64,000 nucleotides of DNA from Tranzscheliella williamsii (taxonomy: Eukaryota > Basidiomycota > Ustilaginomycetes > Ustilaginales > Ustilaginaceae): positions 61,414 through 125,413 of the forward strand of contig JALBYF010000055.1 of assembly GCA_023212725.1 (NCBI GenBank), in the 5' to 3' direction. The notes beneath the pieces were generated by a model. That model ran no database searches, had not been told where the DNA came from, and saw nothing but the letters and a program-made list of their open reading frames with translations. Positions 1 through 9,956 of the stretch are shown one piece after another (the stretch's first letter is position 1; every line of letters starts with the position of its first letter). The translations under genes were made by a program, and so were the position numbers.

Positions 1-156
1 TTATGCATCGAGTGGATCTTCGACTTCGGGCCCCCGTATCCCATCCGGATTTGATCTCGCAGTAGCTCTTTTGGCCTCTCTTGCGAACACCTACTTGCAT
101 CCTTGCCAGCAGCCGCTTTTGCCGCCGCCGCTGCCGCTGTCCTTGCCGCCACCGCC

Positions 157-2814
157 ATGCCCAGTCTCCTGGCCTTGGGTCGCGGTGCACGAACGCAGCG
201 TGATGAAGAGGCTGCCATGGCCTACAACGCCTCTGACGCAGGGCCAAGACGTTGGAACAGGCCATTCAGCAATCGCAACGCTGCTGCATCCATGGGCGAC
301 AATCACGCTGTCGCTCTCGAGATGGCCACCCATCCTTCGCGGCTTCCATCCGGCGAAGCCAATGCTGATCTCGAGCAAGGCGCCGTGCATCATGAGCGGG
401 GCAGTTCGGGCAGGTCGATTCTGTCCAACGTCACCATTCCCTCTTTGTCCGTATTGCGACAGCGCGACAGAGACCAGGAGCGGCGCCGCCAGGCTGAACG
501 TGCGCAGCTAGAATCTTCGCCATTTGCCGAGGGTGCATACCCTGCTGCCTTGCTGGGGCGGGGAAATCCTGTTACTGCTGTGTTTCTGCCACCTATTGCA
601 GCTCCTACCGCCGCCAGAACCCCCAAAAAGTCGAGAAGCAGTCGCAGAGAGCGGGAAGAGGCGGCGACTCTCTTTGGCCCAAACCTTGCTAATTACTTTG
701 GCAGCGGTATCAGCACATCAGGCACCGTCTTCAATACAGGTGTCACTACTAGCCAAGCGCCCATCACCTCACTGCCAACCGAAGCTGATACCGCCACTGA
801 TCCCTTGCCCGCGTCCAACCGTACTGCAGCCGCCTTCTCGGACCAGACGTCAAGCGGCAGGGACGGCGTTTATCCACAAAGCTCATTAGCATCGCGTCGC
901 GCCCGTCTTGGATCCCGTGGGCGAGCTCGAGGAGCATCCTTGTCCGGCCTCAGCATGATGTCTCTTGGCGCAGAGTCCGTCACGTCACTCGGCGGCATGG
1001 ACTCGGAGCGAGCTGTAGACGTTGCCCCAACTCAAGGAATGATGCAAGGCTCCACCGCTGATCTCATCGGTCAGATGTCACGCGACGCTCACATTTCAGA
1101 GGGCGGTATCGCTATGAGCGAAGGTGTCGATATCACCACACTGCGCAATTGGGTTGAGCGGAGCAACGGTGTCTCCGGCGCCGCTGAGCGTCCGGCTGCC
1201 GCCGCAATCCCGCCTGTCTGCACCACGCTCCAATCGTACGTTAACCTGAAGCGCAATACGCTCAAACTGTCTGCTCAGGCAGGTTCCGGTTCCGGTTCCG
1301 GTTCCGCTCCCGACTCAGAAAAGCCAGGGCTCGGCTCCCTCGGCGTTGGCAAGACCACCGCTGCTTTTGCCTCCAGCTCCGATGTCAACCTGCTTCGGTT
1401 CCGGTCTTCGATGTCTGTCTTGCCTTCGCTCGCGTACAACCACGATATAGGATCGGCATCAGCCAAAGAGGAGTCCCTCCCCCATGGCACACACTCGCTT
1501 TCATTCGAGTACGACTGCGCTGCGCCGTACGCGAGTGTCCAGATCTTTGTTCGCGCCAGCCGCAAGCATGGTAGCTGGGTGAACTACAGCGCGCCGGTCC
1601 ATATGGTTTCCACGGAACGCGATGAGACTCCTTTGTGGCTCGCCCAGAGGGGACCACCGCCACACGTTCTCGGCTGGCCTGTTCACGTTGCCAAGCTGAA
1701 GAGCGGATTCGGTGTCAGCCATACAGCTTCCATCCCTCTTGACCTCAAGTACTATGCGCCGGTCAAGGCAAACAAGGACAAGGAAAAAGCGACCAAGCCA
1801 GGAGCCATTAACATTGAACAGAACAAGCAGAACAGCGGTATGGCCAGGGCCCCCGACGTGTTCACCCCTGCCGCCGTCCCCGAGACACCCGGCTTCGAGT
1901 TCCAGCGTCGACTAGAAACGGATCAGGAAGACGCTGAGGAGGAGGCGCAGCTGCCTTCCGATAGCCGACGCGCTCATTCCGCGTTTACAGCCGCAGTAGC
2001 AGCAGCGCAGGCCTCGACGGGTGCTGCTAATGCTGGAGATGCCACGGTGCTCTCTCTGGACGGTGGTCAGACATCTACATCTGCCGTCGAAGACGAAACC
2101 AAGGAGCAGAAATTGGCGCGAGAGAAAGCGGAACGGGAAACGCTCAAGGTTGCCATTGTAGTGGAAGCCTTGGATGAAAATGCACGGCCGCTTCGGGAGC
2201 CGAACCTGCAAACTTCGTACCTCCGGTTCACGTCACTTCCAGCTCGCAAAACAGGAACGATACCGGCCGCTGAGGCGGCGGGCGCATCTGACGGGGTTGA
2301 AGATGCAAACGCACGAACATGGTCAACCCAGGTGGAAGGGCAGGAAGCTGAGATCGGGCCGCATCGATTCCAGCTGCAGGAGCTGTACGGTCTGTCGTCG
2401 AAGCCGCCGCCCGTCCGGCCGGCAGCGGTTATTGGCGAAGGTGGCGACGAGGCCGAGGGCGAGGAAGAGGGCGTTGGCGGTACGACGAACACAGCGGCCC
2501 CCGGCAGCAGTGCGTTCCTCGCGGCGATGGACATGGAGGCGTCCAACGGGACCGAGTGTCTCATCTGCCTCTCTGCGCCGCCTACCACGCTACTCCTGCC
2601 GTGCACCCATGGCCTCTGTCTGGAATGTGCGGTACAGCTGCGAGACTCGGTCGTCGGCATCCGCCAGTCTGAACGCCGACGCGGCAGGACGCCCAAGCGC
2701 AAGTTCGCCTGTCCCGTCTGTCGCCGTGCCTACACGTCGATGCTGCACCTTAGCAAGGCGGACGAAAAGGCGCTGGCCCAGACGTCGGCCGCCTTGTCTA
2801 GCACCGCAGCATGA
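157..2814 (+). CDS. RING-finger E3 ubiquitin ligase, possibly Mahogunin/MGRN1-like
   Basis: Predicted 885-aa protein, probably a ubiquitin ligase. The C-terminus (about residues 801-857) carries a C3HC4 RING: CLIC, then C-T-H-x2-C-x2-C, then CPVC, with a basic insertion before the last Cys pair. Residues about 445-550 (starting SFEYDCAAPYASVQIFV) look like the beta-rich domain that precedes the RING in MGRN1/RNF157-type ligases, but I rate that link as weak. The rest is low-complexity Ser/Ala/Gly-rich, including a GS repeat coded by GGTTCC units near 1285. The frame is open upstream to a stop at 52-54, but the first ATG is at 157, so I start there; a spliced upstream exon outside the window cannot be excluded. 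Downstream it converges on MKT1. Confidence 0.75.
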   Translation: MPSLLALGRGARTQRDEEAAMAYNASDAGPRRWNRPFSNRNAAASMGDNHAVALEMATHPSRLPSGEANADLEQGAVHHERGSSGRSILSNVTIPSLSVLRQRDRDQERRRQAERAQLESSPFAEGAYPAALLGRGNPVTAVFLPPIAAPTAARTPKKSRSSRREREEAATLFGPNLANYFGSGISTSGTVFNTGVTTSQAPITSLPTEADTATDPLPASNRTAAAFSDQTSSGRDGVYPQSSLASRRARLGSRGRARGASLSGLSMMSLGAESVTSLGGMDSERAVDVAPTQGMMQGSTADLIGQMSRDAHISEGGIAMSEGVDITTLRNWVERSNGVSGAAERPAAAAIPPVCTTLQSYVNLKRNTLKLSAQAGSGSGSGSAPDSEKPGLGSLGVGKTTAAFASSSDVNLLRFRSSMSVLPSLAYNHDIGSASAKEESLPHGTHSLSFEYDCAAPYASVQIFVRASRKHGSWVNYSAPVHMVSTERDETPLWLAQRGPPPHVLGWPVHVAKLKSGFGVSHTASIPLDLKYYAPVKANKDKEKATKPGAINIEQNKQNSGMARAPDVFTPAAVPETPGFEFQRRLETDQEDAEEEAQLPSDSRRAHSAFTAAVAAAQASTGAANAGDATVLSLDGGQTSTSAVEDETKEQKLAREKAERETLKVAIVVEALDENARPLREPNLQTSYLRFTSLPARKTGTIPAAEAAGASDGVEDANARTWSTQVEGQEAEIGPHRFQLQELYGLSSKPPPVRPAAVIGEGGDEAEGEEEGVGGTTNTAAPGSSAFLAAMDMEASNGTECLICLSAPPTTLLLPCTHGLCLECAVQLRDSVVGIRQSERRRGRTPKRKFACPVCRRAYTSMLHLSKADEKALAQTSAALSSTAA

Positions 2815-3262
2815 AAGCCGCATAACCGGTACTCACAATCGCCCGCATACCACCACGGGTCTGCACCTCTCCTCGTCCAACCTGTCCGGTCACCGACCCT
2901 GTTTCTATATGTACTGTATACCCTCTCGCGACGCGGCCCTCTCTTCCACGTCACGCTTCTGTTGTTGGCTGCACGGATCAGCGTCGTGCGGTCCTGTTCA
3001 TTTGATACAAATAGGTATCCTGTCGCTGTAGTTCTTGCCGTAGCAGCGTCTTGCGCAGTATGTGGGGCATGCAAAGTAACGCTGCAGCGTAGTGCCAGCG
3101 CGACAAGGATGGAAGGCGCGGGCGGGGTGTGTGCGTCGTTGCTGTGCCGCCCTCACAACGGATGGGTGGCTAGGATGATTAGCCATTTGACACCTTGGCT
3201 AGAGCTCGCCCGAGCGGCCCGTGCTAGCGCGTCTGGGTGGTGCGGGCAGATCAGCAGGCGGA

Positions 3263-3280
3263 GGGGAAGGGCGGGGTGGG
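3263..3280 (+). other. Potential G-quadruplex motif
   Basis: Four G runs (GGGG, GGG, GGGG, GGG) are separated by loops of AA, C and T. This fits the standard G3+N1-7 pattern on the + strand, downstream of the RING gene. Confidence 0.5.
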
Positions 3281-3683
3281 TGACTGGGGACTTGACGGCC
3301 GCGCAGGCAGGGTGGAGCTGGGGCTGGGTCTACGGTGCATCGAAGGTGGAGAGGGGAAGGGGGGTGTCACCACGCATAGCCTTGCTGGAGCTGGGCCGAT
3401 TTCATCTGGGCTGGGGTGGAGGGTGTTGACGTTCTACCACCAACTGCGCGATGCAAGGCGAGGCTGGGCTGTTTGCGCGTCTGTCGGGCGGGGCGGGGCT
3501 GGTAGATGCGGTTTATGGGGGTGTGCTTGGTGGCGACGAGGGGCGGGTGAGGGCCGCCCCCGCCCGCCGTCGCCGTCGCGCACCCCGCGAGAGCGAGCAC
3601 CAGCTGCGCGCACACCACGTCGTCGACTACAGCCGCCACCCCGCGCCCGCCTTCGTCCCCTACGCCCGCGACCCCTGGTGGCT

Positions 3684-3707
3684 CCCCGCCCCGCGCAGCC
3701 CCTCCCC
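3684..3707 (-). other. Potential G-quadruplex motif, minus strand
   Basis: Four CCCC runs on the + strand, separated by 1, 6 and 1 bases, give four GGGG runs on the - strand. It lies downstream of MKT1 in that gene's sense orientation and faces the motif at 3263. Confidence 0.5.
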
Positions 3708-4299
3708 TTCGCAACCCCCCGCCGAACCTTCCACCGCCAAACAGCACAACCCTCAACACCCGACCGCCGTCGAGACAGCACCCTCCGCAGCGCCTTCGCC
3801 AACCGCTCCGGCCCCACCATCGGGGATTCAGCACACCACCCCTCCGTCACCCCCCCGCGCTCGCTCTCCGGAGGCCAGCGCGACCGGCCCGCTCACGCCA
3901 CATCCGAGCGGCGAGTGCGCAGACCAGCCGAGTGCACCTCCCGACCCGCTCCTCGACCCGCCGTCGTGCCCACCACCGCCAACTGCCGACCAGCCCACCC
4001 GCCAGGCGCCAGCAACACCGGACCGCGCCCCGACCGCGCCGACCGCACGGAAGCGCAAACGCCACTCCCACCAGCCAAACAGCTGGCCCGAGCGATTGCG
4101 CCCGCGACGCAAATCCACCCTTCCGCCCTAACGCCGCTGTCGGCCGGTGGAACGGCCAGAGGCACAGACAGAGACGAGCCTTCCGGCGGGGAACCAACTA
4201 ATAGACTATGCGCGGGCGAGGCTCGGCTGGCACAATCTGATTCGCAGTACTGTGCGCGCGGTGTGACGCAGGGAAAGGGGGGCGGAGGGGGGCGTGCGG

Positions 4300-6702
4300 T
4301 TAGGCGGGCAACTGGGCCATCGGTGCCAGCCAGCGATCTGCGTCGAGGAACTGCCTGGCGACGTCCTTGGAGATGCTGTTCTCGGCGTCGAGCGTCTGGA
4401 TGGCGGTGATGAGCGCGGACCAGAAGCGGAAGCCGCGGGCGAGCTCGAGCGTGACGTCGCGCACGTTGGTAAAGGTCTCCTGGAGCATGCCGAGCACGCT
4501 CTGCTTGGCCTCGAGCACCTCGCCGCTCTCCACCTCGTCCGGGCCGACGGGCCCGTCGTGGAAGGCGAGCAGCGCGTCCAGATAGCACTTGACAACAATG
4601 CCCATGCCCGTGTTGGCGTCCGTTTGGAAGGGGAGCGAGAGCGAAATGTCGAGGTAGTCGTCGCGCGAGCGGCGCCCGTCGGAGCGCAGGAGGAGCGACA
4701 TGCTGATCATCTCGACCAGATTGCGCATCGAGCGCGAGGTGACCTTGAGGAACGAGTTGAAGACCAGCAGCTCGCGGCTCAGCGGCGCGGTCCACTGCAG
4801 CGGCTTGAAGGTCATCTGGAGCAGCGAGAGCGAGCGCATGACGAGCAGCATGTGGTGCTTCTCCTCGTCGGTGCCAAACGACGGCCCGCCCGAGTAGGAC
4901 CGCCCGCCGTAGTAGTGAGCGTGCAGCACACCGCCGCGGATCAGCTCGAGCGCCAGGAAGAGCGGCTCTTGCAGCTTGTCGTTCAGCTTGGACTTCTTGA
5001 GCGCCAGGTAGAGCGCGCGCGCGTAGGGCGTATGCAGATGCGCGTGGTTGAGGAATCCTCTCAGCTCCAACATCCTCCAGATGCTGTTGGCCACGATCTC
5101 GTCCTTCTTTTCCAGCATCGACAGCGACCCGTCCGGCAGCTTGACACGCGGCGTCTTGGTGCGGCTCGCCAGCTGGTCCGAGGTGGTTGCGCCGAGGCAC
5201 AGCGCAATGTCGATGGTGGAGGAGTTCTGTCTGCGCAGCTCCTCTTCGATGAATCGGTTCGAGACGTTCCACTGGTTGACCCGGTTGATGAGCTGCAGCG
5301 TCACGGACGAGTCGTGCGGGATCGGGTAGTCGGCCGACGGCGCAAAGTAGTAGATGGCCGACAGTTTGCGCGAGGACCAGAAGCCGTTCAACGACGACGA
5401 GGCGAGCGCGATGGCGACGCAGCGCGGCGACTGCGGCGTCTCGGTCAGCGTCTCGCGCACATAGCGCCGGTAGTCTTCTGTCTCGCCGTTGTCCAGCGGC
5501 GGCACCTCGACCAGGTGGCCCGAGACGAGGTGCGACAGGACGTGGTGGCCCACCAGACCGCGCGAGAGGTGGAGGAACACTTCGTCTGGCAGACGATGCG
5601 AAAAGATCTCGTGCAGGTCGACCGGCACGTCGGCCGCAGTCAGAATAGGTGCGCCCGTCGAAGAGCCCGCGGGTGCGCCGCCGGCGGCGGGTCCAGAGCC
5701 GTTGATCACAGTGTTGGCGTGGTGTGCGCCCGGCGGCAGCGGCGGCGGAGGCGTGGTAAGCGGCAGCGGCAGCACCCTGCCCTCTTCGGCAGACAGGACC
5801 AGGCTGAACTTGACCGTAGTCCGCGCTCGACAAAATTGGTCTAGGTAGTTGATCTTCTGGACGAGCGGATGCTGTTCAAAGGCGCATACGAGCGGGTAGC
5901 CGCCCTTGTACTGCTTTACCAACTCGTTGATCTGTCTCAGGCTGGGCGGGGCGCCCGCAGGCGGTGGAGGCGAAGTGAGACTGGGATCGCCCAGAGCCGG
6001 AAAGGTGGCGCAGAGGTCGCTGCCAGCTAGCAGTCCAATATCGAGAAACTGTTCTTCGGAGCAGCGGAGGTCGGCCAAGATGCTCTGTTTGCTGACAAAC
6101 TGAAACGTGTTTTCCTTGAGACTGAGCGTTGTGATGACGCGGTCGACGCGGTCAAAGAGGAGCAGCTCTGTGGGCCCGTACATCGAGTGGACATAGCCCT
6201 TGCTGTGCCGCTCCATGGAGACGAGTTGGGCGGAGGCCAGGTAGGGAGCAATAAGAAACTCGACGTTGCGGTGACGAAAGGCGCGCAGGATGATCCTATA
6301 CAGATCCGGGTAGTGTAGCGAGTTGCTTGCGGAGAGATGCGAGTGGGTGGCATCCACATCTCCAGACTCGTACGACTGCCAGGCGCGCTGGCGCTGCTTT
6401 ACCTTGGGGTCATCGTAGGAGAAGGGGCGGGTCTTTTTGTTAGGCGGGATGCCGTTGAGCACGAAGACGGGCTTGATGCGCGCCTTTTCGAGCGCGCGCA
6501 AGTCGGACTCGATCGTCGCAATCAGCCCGAGCGGAGCGCCGCCGAGCGCGGCGACCAGCGGCTCGGACGTGGATGGCGACGAGAGCAGCTGCTTGAGGTA
6601 GTAGGATACGTCGATGCCGAGGCGCGTCTCCTTGAGCGCTGTCAGCGGACACGTCTGCGTCAACCCCCGATCATGAAGGAACGCCTGGAGACCGCGAATC
6701 AT
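4300..6702 (-). CDS. MKT1: MKT1-like post-transcriptional regulator with inactive XPG/FEN1 fold
   Basis: Predicted 800-aa protein. It starts with MIRGLQAFL and continues with an XPG-N-like region (residues 1 to about 110), an XPG-I-like region (about 140-260) and a long C-terminal part typical of Mkt1 (yeast Mkt1 works with Pbp1 on mRNA translation and decay and is needed for M2 killer dsRNA maintenance). Asp31 in LGIDVSYYL is kept and the GSD after the I-domain is kept, but the second nuclease Asp is Asn83 (VFVLNG instead of VFDG), and the EAEAQC helix is replaced by a stretch without acidic residues (PYLASAQLVSM). A catalytic nuclease is therefore unlikely, as expected for the family. The first ATG in frame is at 6702; the open frame upstream starts only with GTG. 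It is divergent from the next gene. Confidence 0.85.
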   Translation of the reverse strand: MIRGLQAFLHDRGLTQTCPLTALKETRLGIDVSYYLKQLLSSPSTSEPLVAALGGAPLGLIATIESDLRALEKARIKPVFVLNGIPPNKKTRPFSYDDPKVKQRQRAWQSYESGDVDATHSHLSASNSLHYPDLYRIILRAFRHRNVEFLIAPYLASAQLVSMERHSKGYVHSMYGPTELLLFDRVDRVITTLSLKENTFQFVSKQSILADLRCSEEQFLDIGLLAGSDLCATFPALGDPSLTSPPPPAGAPPSLRQINELVKQYKGGYPLVCAFEQHPLVQKINYLDQFCRARTTVKFSLVLSAEEGRVLPLPLTTPPPPLPPGAHHANTVINGSGPAAGGAPAGSSTGAPILTAADVPVDLHEIFSHRLPDEVFLHLSRGLVGHHVLSHLVSGHLVEVPPLDNGETEDYRRYVRETLTETPQSPRCVAIALASSSLNGFWSSRKLSAIYYFAPSADYPIPHDSSVTLQLINRVNQWNVSNRFIEEELRRQNSSTIDIALCLGATTSDQLASRTKTPRVKLPDGSLSMLEKKDEIVANSIWRMLELRGFLNHAHLHTPYARALYLALKKSKLNDKLQEPLFLALELIRGGVLHAHYYGGRSYSGGPSFGTDEEKHHMLLVMRSLSLLQMTFKPLQWTAPLSRELLVFNSFLKVTSRSMRNLVEMISMSLLLRSDGRRSRDDYLDISLSLPFQTDANTGMGIVVKCYLDALLAFHDGPVGPDEVESGEVLEAKQSVLGMLQETFTNVRDVTLELARGFRFWSALITAIQTLDAENSISKDVARQFLDADRWLAPMAQLPA

Positions 6703-7345
6703 ACTGGACGAATATGGCAGCCGCACTTAGGACCGAATAACCAAGTGCCAAGGGCGACGCTACCAGCGCGAGACTAGAGGACACAAGTAGTCGTCGCGTT
6801 TGGCAGATAAAAAGAAGAGCTGCTGTCAAGCACCCAAGCACCAGAAAGGAACGGCCTGCGCGCCAGTACGGTGGAAGGATGGCGGATCGCAACGGTGGTT
6901 GACGATGCGATGGCCGGGTCAATGGTGCAGATAGGGTCAGGTACAGCTTGGGAACGAGTAAGACGAGGAGGAGAAGGGTACGGATTGTGTTGCTGTGCCC
7001 GTTCCGTCTGTGCGCCGCAACCCTAAGTTGAGCGGCGATGGAATCCACCTTCCACTCGTACGGAAAGGAAGAAACACAGTCTAACAGACCAGACGCACAG
7101 AGTCTAACATCCGTTGCGAAGCTTCGTGTTTCTCTGTCTTATCGTCGGCGACTTGCTCGGGGATATACATAGCACGCATGGAACAGCGCAATCGTCTCAT
7201 TCAGCACGCAGCCTTCGACAGCACGCAGCCTGGGACCAATCTCTCGATCCTATCTCGTCCGTCCGTCTTTCCGTCCGTGCATCCACCTCCTTAGCAGTAG
7301 TAGCGGTAACTGCATCTTGACCCTCCCGCGTCGAAGGCTAACACC
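6703..7345. promoter_or_regulatory. Divergent promoter region between MKT1 and the HyuA gene
   Basis: 643 bp between two divergent ATGs. A TATA-like GGATATACATAG sits at 7161-7172, about 175 bp before the HyuA start. The last 150 bp are pyrimidine-rich (TCCGTCCGTCTTTCCGTCCG), resembling a 5' leader. No coding sequence is supported. Confidence 0.45.
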
Positions 7346-9685
7346 ATGGGCAAACGCATCCAGATTGCCATTGACCGGGGTGGAACGTTTACGGACTGCC
7401 TAGGGCGCATCCCTTGCTCGGATGCGGACGAGGAGAAGCCGAGCGATATCGTGATCAAGCTGCTGTCGCACGACCCTGACAACTACGAAGATGCGCCTAG
7501 GGAAGGCGTGCGGCGCATCCTCGAGCGCGCCTTGAACAAGAGCATACCGCGCGGCGAGAAGATCGATACCAGTGACATTGAGTACATCCGCCTCTCGACG
7601 ACGGTGGCGACCAACGCGCTGTTGGAACGCAAAGGAGAGAAGCACGCGCTGGTCATCACCAAGGGCTTCAAGGATCTCGTCCAGATCGGCAACCAGTCCA
7701 GGCCCGCTATCTTCGATCTGGCCATCAAGAAGCCCGAGGTGCTCTACAGCGGTGTCCTCGAGGTCGACGAGCGCGTCACCCTCGTCGGATACACCAGCGA
7801 CCCGGAGGCCAAGCAGAACGCGGTCCAGTTTGACGAGGACGACCCCTCCACCATCGTCCAGCCTTACGGCGGTACGGATCGGCCGCCCTTCGCCTACGAC
7901 CACAGCGGCGCACCGCAGGGCGAAGCCAAGATCGTCCGCGGCGTCTCGGGCGAAGCAGTAGCCGTGCTCAAGGAGCCTGACGAGCAGCTGCTGCAGCGCC
8001 AACTCGAGGCTCTCTACCACGATCATGGCTACCGGTCTCTGGCTGTGGTGCTGATGCATAGCTACACCTATCCCTACCACGAGCAGATCGTCAAGCGGAT
8101 CGCGGACAAGATCGGCTACTCGACCGTCAGCTGCTCCAGCGAGCTGATGCCCATGATCAAGATCGTGCCGCGTGCCACGTCGTCCACCGCCGACGCGTAC
8201 CTTACTCCCGTCCTGCAGGCCTACATCGACTCGTTCTTCTCTGGCTTCGACGCATCGCTCCGGTCCGGTGCCGCTGGCACCAAGGTCGAGTTCATGATGT
8301 CCGACGGCGGGCTTACCTCGGTCGAGCGCTTTTCCGGCCTCAAGTCGATTATCTCGGGCCCCGCTGGCGGCGTGGTGGGCATGGCGCTGACCAGCTACGA
8401 CAAGCAAGACGCCCGGCCGATTATCGGGTTCGACATGGGCGGTACCAGCACCGACGTCAGCCGCTACGCTGGCGAGTACGAGCAGGTCTTTGAGACCACG
8501 CTGGACGGGATCACCATCCAGAGTCCGCAGCTGGACGTCAACACGGTGGCTAGCGGCGGGAGCAGCCGGCTCTTTTTCCGCAACGGGCTGTTTACCGTGG
8601 GGCCCGAGTCGGCGTCTGCGCATCCGGGGCCGACGTGTTACCGGAAGGGAGGCCCGCTGGCGATCACGGATGCGAATCTGGTGACGGGGCGTCTTGCGGT
8701 GGAGATGTTTCCGAAGATCTTTGGGCCGAGTGAGGATGAGGGGTTGGATGAGGCGGCGAGCCAGGCGGCGTTTGGGCGGTTGACCGACGAGATCAATGCC
8801 GAGACGGGCCGGGCGATGACGGTGGATGAGGTGGCGCAGGGGTTTATCCGCGTTGCCAACGAGATCATGTGTCGGCCGATCAGGGCGCTGACCGAGGCGC
8901 GCGGGTATAGTGCCAGCAAGCATGTGCTTGCGTCGTTTGGCGGCGCGGGCGGCCAGCATGCCTGCTCGCTCGCGCGCTCGCTCGGCATCCGCACCGTCGT
9001 CGTCCACCGCTACTCGTCCATCCTTAGCGCCTACGGCATGGCCCTTGCCGACCGCGTCTTCGAGCACCAGCAGCCGTGCTCCGACGTCTGGGCCGGGCCT
9101 GACGGCCCCTCCCGCCCCCGCATCCAGAAACGCGTAGACGGCCTCCGCGACCGCGTCCGCAAAGAACTCGCAGCCCAGGGCTTCCCCCCCGCGAGAATCC
9201 ACCTCCAGACCCTCCTCAACCTCCGCTACGCAGGCACAGACACTAGCCTCATGACCCCCCAACCCGCCGACGGATCCTGGAATTACCAAAACGCCTTCGT
9301 CGACAAGTACCGCCAAGAATTCGGCTTTGTGCTTGCCGACAAGGACATCATCGTCGACGACATCCGCGTTCGCGGCGTAGGCAGGTCCTTCGACAGCCTC
9401 CCCCAGCCCGTCCTCGCCGAGCACCGCTCCCTCTTCCCTAACCCCGACAACAATCCCCCCGCCTCCACCGCCAACGTGCTCGCAACCCGCAAGGTCTACT
9501 TCGACAAAACCGGCCGCATTGACACCCCCATCATCCGCCTGGACCAGATTTCCCCCGGAACCTCCCTCCCCGGCCCCGCCATCATCGTCGACGAGACTCA
9601 GACCATCCTCGTCGAACCCGACTCCATCGCCGACGTCACTGCCCAGGCCGTCGTCCTCCGCATCCTCTACCCTTCCGACGGCTGA
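7346..9685 (+). CDS. 5-oxoprolinase/hydantoinase, HyuA half only
   Basis: 779-aa protein matching the ATP-dependent HyuA half of 5-oxoprolinase, which opens 5-oxoproline to glutamate in the gamma-glutamyl (glutathione) cycle. Visible motifs are IAIDRGGTFTDC at the N-terminus (Hydantoinase_A N-terminal), MSDGGLTSVERFSGLKS, SGPAGGVVGMA, FDMGGTSTDVSRY (ASKHA-type phosphate loops), FGGAGGQHACSLA, and a C-terminal domain ending with GPAIIVDETQTILVEPDS. Eukaryotic 5-oxoprolinases are usually about 1300 aa with a HyuB half following directly. Here a stop comes just after the HyuA end, and the next 270 bp before the convergent kinase gene show no HyuB. It may be a natural HyuA-only paralog, a partner of a separate HyuB, or a 3'-truncated gene. 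The start ACACCATGG is a good context. Codon use turns from G-rich to C-rich near 8935. Confidence 0.85.
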   Translation: MGKRIQIAIDRGGTFTDCLGRIPCSDADEEKPSDIVIKLLSHDPDNYEDAPREGVRRILERALNKSIPRGEKIDTSDIEYIRLSTTVATNALLERKGEKHALVITKGFKDLVQIGNQSRPAIFDLAIKKPEVLYSGVLEVDERVTLVGYTSDPEAKQNAVQFDEDDPSTIVQPYGGTDRPPFAYDHSGAPQGEAKIVRGVSGEAVAVLKEPDEQLLQRQLEALYHDHGYRSLAVVLMHSYTYPYHEQIVKRIADKIGYSTVSCSSELMPMIKIVPRATSSTADAYLTPVLQAYIDSFFSGFDASLRSGAAGTKVEFMMSDGGLTSVERFSGLKSIISGPAGGVVGMALTSYDKQDARPIIGFDMGGTSTDVSRYAGEYEQVFETTLDGITIQSPQLDVNTVASGGSSRLFFRNGLFTVGPESASAHPGPTCYRKGGPLAITDANLVTGRLAVEMFPKIFGPSEDEGLDEAASQAAFGRLTDEINAETGRAMTVDEVAQGFIRVANEIMCRPIRALTEARGYSASKHVLASFGGAGGQHACSLARSLGIRTVVVHRYSSILSAYGMALADRVFEHQQPCSDVWAGPDGPSRPRIQKRVDGLRDRVRKELAAQGFPPARIHLQTLLNLRYAGTDTSLMTPQPADGSWNYQNAFVDKYRQEFGFVLADKDIIVDDIRVRGVGRSFDSLPQPVLAEHRSLFPNPDNNPPASTANVLATRKVYFDKTGRIDTPIIRLDQISPGTSLPGPAIIVDETQTILVEPDSIADVTAQAVVLRILYPSDG

Positions 9686-9956
9686 CCCACACCCACCCCT
9701 CCATGCCACCCCCCCGCTGCGCATGTTTCCTCATCTGCAATTACTCTCGAACTAATTTATTTGCAAAGTGGGGCGTTACATCCATGCTGCCCGCCACGAC
9801 GAGGCCCGCGTCGCATTGGGAATGATATAAAAAATGAGAATGGGATGCGCTTATGCCAAGTGGGATGCGTAGGAGCGGGGGGAAATGCGGCAGCAGGGAG
9901 TCGACGCTGGGTATCGTACGCAGTCTGGCGACGGCGGGTTGTGTGGGCGCGGTCGG
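9686..9956. terminator. Short convergent 3' region
   Basis: 271 bp between convergent stops. It contains AT-rich patches (AACTAATTTATTTGCAAAG at about 9752, GATATAAAAAATGAG at about 9823) that could serve 3'-end formation on either strand. No HyuB coding sequence is visible. Confidence 0.35.

Larger units (their letters stand above)
2815..4299. other. Convergent intergenic region with GC-skew flip
   Basis: Nearly 1.5 kb between two convergent stop codons with no gene I can support. The + strand is G-rich from about 3100 to 3550, then turns sharply C-rich from about 3560 to 4130, so the 3' flank of each neighbour is G-rich on its own sense strand. Long Pro/Arg/Ala-rich ORFs here are what such composition gives by chance. 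Confidence 0.6.

Noticed and set aside
3237..4409. 390-codon + strand ORF rich in Pro, Arg and Ala
   Set aside because: Composition follows the GC skew of the intergenic region, there is no domain, and it runs into the antisense of MKT1.
3893..5833. 646-codon - strand ORF in a second frame of MKT1
   Set aside because: It lies in an alternative frame of a gene with conserved family sequence, and is dominated by Arg/Ala.
4300..6702. Calling this gene FEN1 or EXO1
   Set aside because: The N-terminal fold is similar but key acidic residues are missing and the long C-terminal part is that of MKT1.
7400..9724. 774-codon - strand ORF opposite the HyuA gene
   Set aside because: It is the antisense of a gene with clear family motifs; the reading frame is open only because of high-GC codon use.
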